11,540 nt of DNA from Clostridiales bacterium (GTDB lineage: Bacteria > Bacillota > Clostridia > Oscillospirales > Acutalibacteraceae), in the NCBI GenBank assembly GCA_012522615.1, contig JAAYKB010000053.1:1-11540 (forward strand), in the 5' to 3' direction. The translations under genes and the position numbers were made by a program. Of the stretch, positions 6,604 to 11,540 are shown one piece after another. Numbering within the stretch: the first letter of the stretch is position 1; the number at the start of each line of letters is the position of its first letter. The notes beneath the pieces were generated by a model, which made no database searches, had not been told where the DNA came from, and was given only the letters and a program-made list of their open reading frames with translations.

Positions 6604-7923
6604 TTATTTCCCTCTCAAGTCCACCACGCGCTGTGCCTTGCCGGTAAACCTTTCGATAGATTTCGGTTCCACAAGGCTTACCGTAATCTCGATTCCGAGG
6701 ATTGATTTTATTTGGTCGTGAATACGCTTTTGCAGCGCCTCCAGTTCGGCATAGCGTTCGAGCAGTCCCCCGTCGATAAGCTCGACACGGACCTCGAGGG
6801 TGTCGGCAAATCCCTGACGGCGCACAACAAGCTGATAATGCGGGCTTATCTCGGTCACGCCGATAAGGGCGCTTTCCACCTGCGACGGGAATACATTCAC
6901 CCCGCGTATCTTGAGCATATCGTCACTGCGCCCGATAATCTTGTGCATTCGTGCCATGGTGCGCCCACATTTGCAGGCATCATAGTCAATCCATGTAATA
7001 TCCCTTGTTCTGTATCGCAACATGGGTATACCGCGTTTTGTAAGGGCGGTAACCACCAGCTCGCCGGTCTCTCCACGGTCGAGGACTTCAAGCGTTTGGG
7101 AGTTGATGACTTCACATAAAAAATGGTCTTCATTGATATGTAAGCCGTTTCGCTCCCGGCACTCGCCCGACAGGCCAGGGCCGTTAAGCTCGGACATTCC
7201 GTAGTTGTCGGTTGCAAAGAAACCGTTACCCCATCTTTGTTCTATCTGATCCCGCATTTCGGGCGTGCATCCCTCGCTTCCCAGCAGTCCCAGCTTTAAG
7301 CCGTAACTCTCCAGCGGAAATTCGTCCGAAAGCTCCCTTGCCGCCTCGGCAAGATAAAGACAGTATGAGGGGGTGGCGACAATGGTATCGGTTCCGAAAT
7401 CCCTCATAAACTTAAGCTGCTTTTCGGTGTTGCCCGACGAGGTGGGCACAACCGAGGCGCCAATCTTTTCAAGACCATAGTGCAGTCCCAACGCTCCGGT
7501 GAACATGCCGTATCCGAAGCAGATTTGAACCACCGATTGGTCATTTGCCCCTGCCGCCGTTACAACACGGGCCACCTGCTCCGACCAGTTTTCCATGTCC
7601 TCGCGGGTATAGCCGACAACGGTTGGATTGCCGGTCGTTCCCGACGAAGCGTGGATTCGGACAATATCCTTCACCGGCACGCTGAACATCCCGAAAGGAT
7701 AGGTGTCTCTCAAATCGCTTTTTGTGGTGTACGGAATATATTGAATGTCCGACAGAGTCTTTATTTTATCCGCCGTGACCCCCGCAGCCGCAAGACGCTT
7801 GTGATAAAACTCAACATTCCGGTCGCAGTAATCGACCAGAGCACGCAGGCGGGTAAGCTGGAGCGCTTCGAGGTCACGGCGGGGCATGCACTCCATTTCG
7901 CGATTCCAAATAAGGTTTGTCAT
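6604..7923 (-). CDS. paaK: Phenylacetate-CoA ligase-type AMP-forming acyl-CoA synthetase (paralog 2)
   Basis: Second aryl-CoA ligase of the operon and its first gene; predicted to form an aryl-CoA thioester from the acid, ATP and CoA. The protein is 439 aa. Motifs in order: the family N-terminus WNREMECMPRRDLEALQ, the ATP loop SSGTTGN (93-99), YGMSE (241-245), RTRD (305-308), a CKCG pair (317-320), GRSDDML (331-337), and the C-terminal FTGKAQR (426-432). It is clearly homologous to the ligase at 2731-4029 but diverged throughout, including in the C-terminal lysine segment (FTGKAQR against SEGKAKR), suggesting different substrates rather than a recent duplication. The start is the ATG at 7923, with AAAGG about 10 nt upstream and the conserved family N-terminus directly after. 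In-frame ATGs at 7980 and 7941 have no Shine-Dalgarno site. Confidence 0.92.
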   Translation of the reverse strand: MTNLIWNREMECMPRRDLEALQLTRLRALVDYCDRNVEFYHKRLAAAGVTADKIKTLSDIQYIPYTTKSDLRDTYPFGMFSVPVKDIVRIHASSGTTGNPTVVGYTREDMENWSEQVARVVTAAGANDQSVVQICFGYGMFTGALGLHYGLEKIGASVVPTSSGNTEKQLKFMRDFGTDTIVATPSYCLYLAEAARELSDEFPLESYGLKLGLLGSEGCTPEMRDQIEQRWGNGFFATDNYGMSELNGPGLSGECRERNGLHINEDHFLCEVINSQTLEVLDRGETGELVVTALTKRGIPMLRYRTRDITWIDYDACKCGRTMARMHKIIGRSDDMLKIRGVNVFPSQVESALIGVTEISPHYQLVVRRQGFADTLEVRVELIDGGLLERYAELEALQKRIHDQIKSILGIEITVSLVEPKSIERFTGKAQRVVDLRGK

Positions 7924-7975
7924 TATAATCCGGCCTTTCATCCAGCTTAAATACGGTTTTTTTAAGTCATAAGCC

Positions 7976-7991
7976 CACATTTAATAATGTG
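7976..7991 (-). promoter_or_regulatory. 16-bp palindrome in the paaK2 leader
   Basis: CACATT (7976-7981) and AATGTG (7986-7991) flank a TAAT centre, a perfect 6-bp inverted repeat. It lies about 15-30 nt downstream of the predicted paaK2 transcription start. It may be an operator or a small leader hairpin. Low information content; reported because it sits inside the control region. Confidence 0.35.
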
Positions 7992-8000
7992 ACTCTTTAT

Positions 8001-8011
8001 CGCTTTAAACC
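8001..8011 (-). promoter_or_regulatory. CGCTTTAAACC half-site abutting the paaK2 -10 box
   Basis: The exact 11-mer CGCTTTAAACC (plus strand) that makes up each arm of the inverted repeat at 9810-9837 recurs here. It directly adjoins the -10 box (8012-8017) and covers the predicted start site, the classic place for a repressor. No second arm at the matching spacing is present. A partial AAACC-N7-GGTTT inverted repeat at 8071-8087, upstream of the -35, resembles the core of the full site and might be an auxiliary element. Confidence 0.55.
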
Positions 8012-8040
8012 ATTTTACTAATTTTTTAGGAAGTTGTAAA
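8012..8040 (-). promoter_or_regulatory. Predicted sigma-A promoter of the paaK2-ior operon
   Basis: On the minus strand a -35 TTTACA (8040-8035) and a -10 TAAAAT (8017-8012) are separated by exactly 17 nt, each one base off consensus. The start is expected near 8005, giving a leader of about 80 nt before paaK2. It lies between the symporter terminator (8136-8174) and paaK2, so the enzyme operon has its own promoter. Confidence 0.72.
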
Positions 8041-8135
8041 GGGCTCTGAGCGAATTATCATAAGAAAACAAAACCAATTTTAGGTTTGCAACATTACCCG
8101 AAGCAGGCCGCGAAATACTGAACCAGAAAGTTCAT

Positions 8136-8174
8136 ATAAAAAACGAAACGATCTGCCGCCGTTCCGTTTTTTAT
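8136..8174 (-). terminator. Rho-independent terminator of the symporter gene
   Basis: Plus-strand 8136-8150 and 8160-8174 pair over 15 positions with one mismatch around a 9-nt loop. Read on the minus strand, the stem ends in six T residues. It lies 70 nt past the symporter stop. The A/T runs on both sides make it potentially bidirectional. Confidence 0.8.
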
Positions 8175-8243
8175 GTTTGCAAAATATTATATTTATCTTC
8201 AATTTACCGATATATAATATGAAAACATTTTTTGGAATAACCA

Positions 8244-9776
8244 CTATGTACTTGCCTCTTCACCTTCATAAAAAAGCGGGTTTTCCGCAGACGCCTTCCA
8301 GTTTGCCGCCTTTGCTACCGCGCTGACCGCAAAGCAGAGCAGTAAGGAGACGGCCATTGAAGCGCATGCAAAATGGGGGCCGAGCTTGGATACATAATCA
8401 ACCCCCGGCAGGGCGGCCTGAGGGAAAAAGAGCTTGCAGATAACCGGAGGAGAGGCGACCACAAAGCCGCCTATCATGCCTGCCCACGCCCCCGCGCGGT
8501 TTATCCCTTTCCAGTAAAGGGAAATCATGTAGGGGGCGAGGAAGCTGCCCGAAAGGATTCCCCATGAATATGACATCATGTGGAGTATCGGAGTATTGCT
8601 GTTTGCAATTATATATGAAAGCACAACGAATACGCCGCAAATCACCTTTGTAGTAAGAGCTGTTCTTGCCGAATCCATATTTGGAAACAGCCGCTCCTTG
8701 ATAAAATCCATGGTTAGGGTTGAGGACGCTGTGATGGTGATTGCCGCAAGGGTGGATACCGATGCCGAGATAAGAAGCACCAGAATAAGCCCTAGCAATA
8801 TATTGGAAAGACCGGCGCCCGAAAGCATGTTTGGCACCAGATAGTCGGGTGAACCCGCGCCCCCGGCGGGAGGAGAGGGCAGCTCGTCGAAAAACAGGCG
8901 GGACAGCGATCCGATAAAGTAGCCGCCGCCGGCAATCAGCAGTGCAAACAGGGTTGAAATCACGGTGCCGCGCTTTACTTCATGGTCGTCGCGTATACCG
9001 TAATATTTGTGAATCATCTGGGGAAGCCCCCATGTGCCGAATGAGGTCATCAGGATGGTCGCCCAAAGCCCGGCATGGTCCTTTGCGCCGAGGTTCAGCT
9101 TAGCGGTTTCGGAGGCGATTGCGGATAGTCCTGCCGACAGCCCTCCGACCCGATCAGAGCGCACAATCGCGATAATCAGCGCGGATACGCCCACCATCAT
9201 TATTATTCCTTGGACAAAATCGGCCTTTAGGGTCGCGACATAGCCGCCCAGCATAACCACTGCTGCGGCCGCAACCGCGATTACAATCATGGTAATCCTC
9301 TCGTCAATCCCGAGAAGCACCGAACAGACGCTGGTCAGCCCTTTGTAGACAGAGGCCGAGTAGGGCAACAAAAAAACAAAGATGACCGCAACCGAAAAGC
9401 GCTTCATGCCCTGGCTTTCAAACCGTGTGTGAAAAAACTGCGGCATAGATTTGATATTCAGCCGTCTTGTGGTTTCGCGGGTGCGGCGGGCAAGCACAAG
9501 CCAAGCCAGCAGCGAGCCGAACACCGCGTTCCCGATACCGACCAGGACGCCCCATATTCCGTAGTTCCAGCCGGTTGTTCCGGAATAGCCTATAAACATG
9601 ACGGCGGAGAAGTAGGCCGTCCCGTATGACAGCGCCGAGACCCACGCCCCGGCATTTCTCCCGCCGACCGTAAATTCGGAAATGTTTTTTGTGCTGCGGG
9701 AATTTAAAAGCCCGATTATTACCATAAAGATGATATATACCCCTATGGTGCCCCATATAATCAATTCCTTTGACAA
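8244..9776 (-). CDS. Sodium:solute symporter family (SSS, PutP-like) transporter
   Basis: An integral membrane secondary transporter of the SSS family (PutP/PanF-like), coupling Na+ entry to uptake of a small solute. The 510-aa protein consists of many hydrophobic segments from residue 6 on, consistent with the usual 13 helices. The N-terminal signature EFTVGGRNAGAW (34-45) and a Ser/Thr-rich helix ISASVSTLAA (336-345) align with the Na+-binding helix of PutP. The start is TTG at 9776, supported by AGGAGG (9790-9785) 8 nt upstream; no ATG is better placed, and the next residues (SKELIIWGTIGVY) fit the family. It has its own promoter and terminator and lies upstream of the aryl-CoA ligase/IorAB operon, with a shared 11-bp motif. 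An arylacetate or other carboxylate is the contextual guess; the substrate is not readable from the sequence. Confidence 0.92.
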   Translation of the reverse strand: MSKELIIWGTIGVYIIFMVIIGLLNSRSTKNISEFTVGGRNAGAWVSALSYGTAYFSAVMFIGYSGTTGWNYGIWGVLVGIGNAVFGSLLAWLVLARRTRETTRRLNIKSMPQFFHTRFESQGMKRFSVAVIFVFLLPYSASVYKGLTSVCSVLLGIDERITMIVIAVAAAAVVMLGGYVATLKADFVQGIIMMVGVSALIIAIVRSDRVGGLSAGLSAIASETAKLNLGAKDHAGLWATILMTSFGTWGLPQMIHKYYGIRDDHEVKRGTVISTLFALLIAGGGYFIGSLSRLFFDELPSPPAGGAGSPDYLVPNMLSGAGLSNILLGLILVLLISASVSTLAAITITASSTLTMDFIKERLFPNMDSARTALTTKVICGVFVVLSYIIANSNTPILHMMSYSWGILSGSFLAPYMISLYWKGINRAGAWAGMIGGFVVASPPVICKLFFPQAALPGVDYVSKLGPHFACASMAVSLLLCFAVSAVAKAANWKASAENPLFYEGEEAST

Positions 9777-9809
9777 GCAGTGTCCCTCCTAATTGCCCTT
9801 TTGCTTTTA

Positions 9810-9837
9810 CGCTTTAAACCCATATCGGTTTAAAGCG
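9810..9837 (-). promoter_or_regulatory. Perfect 11-bp inverted repeat (candidate operator) before the symporter gene
   Basis: CGCTTTAAACC (9810-9820), a 6-nt spacer, then GGTTTAAAGCG (9827-9837): a perfect inverted repeat with arm centres 17 nt apart, suiting a dimeric DNA-binding protein. It lies about 10-37 nt downstream of the predicted symporter start. No T-run follows on either strand, so it is not an intrinsic terminator; an RNA hairpin role is possible. The same 11-mer is repeated at 8001-8011 in the ligase operon promoter. Confidence 0.75.
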
Positions 9838-9852
9838 AAAATACATGTTCCT

Positions 9853-9881
9853 ATCGTACAGGATTTTATAAAAAAAATCAA
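9853..9881 (-). promoter_or_regulatory. Predicted promoter of the symporter gene
   Basis: On the minus strand a -35 TTGATT (9881-9876) and a -10 TACGAT (9858-9853) lie 17 nt apart, each two bases off consensus. The expected start near 9846 puts the inverted repeat at 9810-9837 in the early leader. The suboptimal boxes fit a regulated gene. Confidence 0.5.
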
Positions 9882-9907
9882 TGACTTTTTAAAATAAAAT
9901 AAAGAGT

Positions 9908-9913
9908 TATAAT
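9908..9913 (+). promoter_or_regulatory. Probable -10 box for the zinc-ribbon/AraC genes
   Basis: A perfect TATAAT lies 26 nt upstream of the zinc-ribbon start codon. No good -35 box is at 17 nt, where the sequence is T-rich; an ATGACT lies at 21 nt. This may be a weak or activator-dependent promoter. It is divergent from the symporter promoter. Confidence 0.4.
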
Positions 9914-9939
9914 ATATACATAACGTTGGAGGATTGAGT

Positions 9940-10326
9940 ATGCTTTTCTTGTTTGGAATCGGTTCGGGACAGAAGGATTACGGGTTATTTCCGAAAATTC
10001 CGTGTTTTTTCTGTGCCGAACGACGCCAAATGCGATTAAGCAAGCATTACAGCTACTTCCATCTTTTCTTTATCCCGATCTTTCACTTTAATGTTACATA
10101 CTATTTCACCTGCCCAAAATGCTCGACTGTCTATTTCTGTAACAGACAAAAGGCACGACAGATTCACCATTACACCCCGGTTAGGGTGGAGTTCTCCGAT
10201 ATATTGCCAGCCAACCGTGCCTTTCAATATTGTTCGAAGTGTAGTGCCGCCGCCCGGCAAGACGACTTGTTTTGTCCGATATGCGGAACGGAACTTTTAA
10301 AATCAGAGCCCAAATTCGGCTCTTAA
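9940..10326 (+). CDS. Small zinc-ribbon domain protein
   Basis: A 128-aa cytoplasmic protein with four CxxC pairs: Cys22/25, Cys58/61, Cys98/101 and Cys112/115. The first two pairs frame an aromatic, hydrophobic stretch (36-56), a layout I associate with the zinc_ribbon_15-type family that starts MxFxFG...; the last two form a classical C-terminal zinc ribbon (YCSKC...FCPICG). No enzymatic motif is seen and the function is unknown. The ATG at 9940 has GGAGG (9928-9932) 7 nt upstream; an in-frame TTG at 9934 is too close to that site. The AraC-family gene follows after 23 nt, so the two are probably co-transcribed and the protein could be an accessory to that regulator, which is inference. Confidence 0.85.
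   Translation: MLFLFGIGSGQKDYGLFPKIPCFFCAERRQMRLSKHYSYFHLFFIPIFHFNVTYYFTCPKCSTVYFCNRQKARQIHHYTPVRVEFSDILPANRAFQYCSKCSAAARQDDLFCPICGTELLKSEPKFGS
10305..10323 (+). other. Short hairpin at the zinc-ribbon stop codon
   Basis: AGAGCC (10305-10310) and GGCTCT (10318-10323) form a perfect 6-bp stem around CAAATTC, running up to the stop codon TAA (10324-10326). There is no T-run, so it is not a terminator. It could slow or protect the message between the two genes, or be fortuitous. Confidence 0.3.
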
Positions 10327-10349
10327 ACAAGAAACGGAAGTGATTTATA

Positions 10350-11312
10350 ATGCCGGTATGTCAAAAAACAAAGGGAAATATGATTCCTGTTTCATATAAT
10401 TGTGATGAAATGTTTATAAAGCAGCCCAGTAGCAGCTGCTTTCAGGTTGTGCTGGTCGAGAGCGGATATGTGACCCTCAGGATTAACAGCGATCGCTGTT
10501 TTCTTCAATCGAGCGCATTGATTTTCCGCAGCCCGGGTACCGTAATCGACAAGCTGTACAGCCATAGTCTACAGGCTAAATCGATTACATTTCATCCGAA
10601 ATTCATAGGCACACAGGCTCCGGAAGGTTCAACAAACCAATCGGACAGCGGCGATTTTTACTCGGATTTCCCATCCCTTAACCTGTTTTTTAACTTGAGC
10701 AAGGCAAATGCGGGCGTCCTTCCTCTTAATCCTCCTATCTGTCCGAAGGCGACCGCCCTTTTCAACGATGCCATATCGGAAATGATGAACCAATCGGACA
10801 GTCTTTGGTACAGCAGGGTACGCGTCAGCATGATTGAGCTGTTTCGGCTTGCAGAGGAGGAATTCACCCGTTATGTCTGTGAAGAACCGCCAAGGGCTTC
10901 TATCGCCCTCGCCACCCTCGATTACATACATACAAATTATGAAAAAGAGATTACCGTCCGGATGCTGTGCGAGATGTTCCACACCAACCACACCACCCTG
11001 TTGCGGGATTTTCGACAACTTACCGGAACAACAATCGGTCAGTATATTTTGGAATACCGTCTGACCCTGGTTCGGGAAGCATTGATTTTCACCGAACTGA
11101 CAATTGAGGATATCGCAACAAAATTCGGGTTCAAACAGGCGTCATATCTGTCTAGGGTTTTCCACTCCCGCGTGGGACTTGCTCCGGGACAGTTCCGCAA
11201 CCGAATGAAGGCTGCGGTCTTCACCCCGCCCGAAGGCTTTACGGATATATCCTTCCCCAACTCATCCTGTTTTAAGAACGATTACGATTCGAAGAAATGT
11301 AAACAGAAATAA
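10350..11312 (+). CDS. AraC/XylS-family transcriptional regulator
   Basis: A DNA-binding regulator of 320 aa. The N-terminal part (about 30-85, including VVLVESGYVTLRI and LIFRSPGTV) resembles the cupin-like ligand-binding fold of AraC proteins. The C-terminal domain carries two helix-turn-helix units, the first at about 201-223 (ITVRMLCEMFHTNHTTLLRDF) and the more conserved second at about 251-273 (TIEDIATKFGFKQASYLSRVF). The usual GxSPxxYR closing motif appears as GLAPGQFRNR (276-285), and about 35 further residues follow. The ATG at 10350 has GGAAG about 9 nt upstream; an in-frame ATG at 10380 has AAGGG only 4 nt away and is less likely. By position it is a candidate regulator of the divergent symporter and the ligase operon; the effector is unknown. 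Confidence 0.9.
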   Translation: MPVCQKTKGNMIPVSYNCDEMFIKQPSSSCFQVVLVESGYVTLRINSDRCFLQSSALIFRSPGTVIDKLYSHSLQAKSITFHPKFIGTQAPEGSTNQSDSGDFYSDFPSLNLFFNLSKANAGVLPLNPPICPKATALFNDAISEMMNQSDSLWYSRVRVSMIELFRLAEEEFTRYVCEEPPRASIALATLDYIHTNYEKEITVRMLCEMFHTNHTTLLRDFRQLTGTTIGQYILEYRLTLVREALIFTELTIEDIATKFGFKQASYLSRVFHSRVGLAPGQFRNRMKAAVFTPPEGFTDISFPNSSCFKNDYDSKKCKQK

Positions 11313-11540
11313 ATTGGCAGGTATCGCCGCCCTGACCTTCAGCCGCCGACCAAAACCGCTCCGCCGCCTATTCTTTCGGCAATTTCGCCGTGGACAGGCG
11401 GCTTTCTAGTTGGTGAAAGGTTTTCGAAGTTTTCAAAATATACCATATCTCGGTGTAAAATTAATGTAGGGGTTTTTAAAGAAAAAGATACAAGAGATTG
11501 CGGAGAATTTCATCAATAGAATAGTAAGTTTAATGACAGA
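11313..11540. other. Downstream intergenic end of the window
   Basis: Apart from the possible hairpin at 11363-11407, I see no gene, RNA or repeat here. The sequence turns AT-rich towards the window edge, where a regulatory region for a gene beyond 11540 may begin. Confidence 0.45.
11363..11407 (+). terminator. Possible terminator after the AraC-family gene
   Basis: GCCGCCT (11363-11369) can pair with AGGCGGC (11396-11402), enclosing a smaller CGGC/GCCG stem (11377-11390), followed by TTTCT. The loop is large and the T-run short, so this is a weak call. It lies about 50 nt past the stop. Confidence 0.35.

Noticed and set aside
7924..7980. Upstream start for paaK2 at 7980
   Set aside because: No Shine-Dalgarno site, extra residues unlike the family N-terminus, and it would extend into the predicted leader palindrome.
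9810..9837. Inverted repeat read as an intrinsic terminator
   Set aside because: No T-run follows on either strand and it sits between promoter and start codon of the symporter gene.

Overview
The window looks like chromosome of an anaerobic, low-to-mid GC Firmicute, most likely a Clostridia/Oscillospiraceae-type organism. The reasons are strong AGGAGG-type Shine-Dalgarno sites, consensus sigma-A promoters, a B. subtilis-like elongator tRNA-Met, and a ferredoxin-dependent 2-oxoacid oxidoreductase (IorAB), an enzyme of anaerobes. No phage, insertion sequence or CRISPR array is visible. The species is not identifiable from the sequence alone.

Layout. (1) 29-409: a tRNA operon, Met(CAU)-Glu(UUC)-Val(CAC), with a perfect TTGACA-17-TATAAT promoter and a strong terminator. 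(2) 410-757: mostly non-coding, but its minus strand carries what looks like the decayed C-terminal end of a protein with an LNKGAGGDYIFL motif. (3) 758-2693: uvrC (nucleotide excision repair) with its own promoter and a shared, convergent terminator. (4) 2731-8040, minus strand: paaK2-iorA-iorB-paaK1, two phenylacetate-CoA-ligase-type enzymes flanking the two subunits of indolepyruvate:ferredoxin oxidoreductase. (5) 8136-9881, minus strand: a sodium:solute symporter with its own promoter and terminator. (6) 9908-11312, plus strand: a small zinc-ribbon protein followed by an AraC-family regulator, divergent from the symporter. (7) 11313-11540: no gene seen.

How the genes fit together. The symporter, the aryl-CoA ligases and IorAB form a coherent module for aryl acids. 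Either arylpyruvates from aromatic amino acids are oxidised to aryl-acetyl-CoA, or external arylacetates are imported, activated to CoA thioesters and reductively carboxylated to arylpyruvates for Phe/Tyr/Trp synthesis. The sequence cannot set the direction, but two activating ligases plus an importer fit the salvage direction at least as well as degradation.

The most notable regulatory signal is an 11-bp element, CGCTTTAAACC. It forms a perfect inverted repeat with a 6-nt spacer in the symporter leader, and recurs exactly once as a half-site directly abutting the -10 box of the paaK2 promoter. This ties the transporter and the enzyme operon into one candidate regulon. The linked AraC-type gene is a possible, unproven, regulator.
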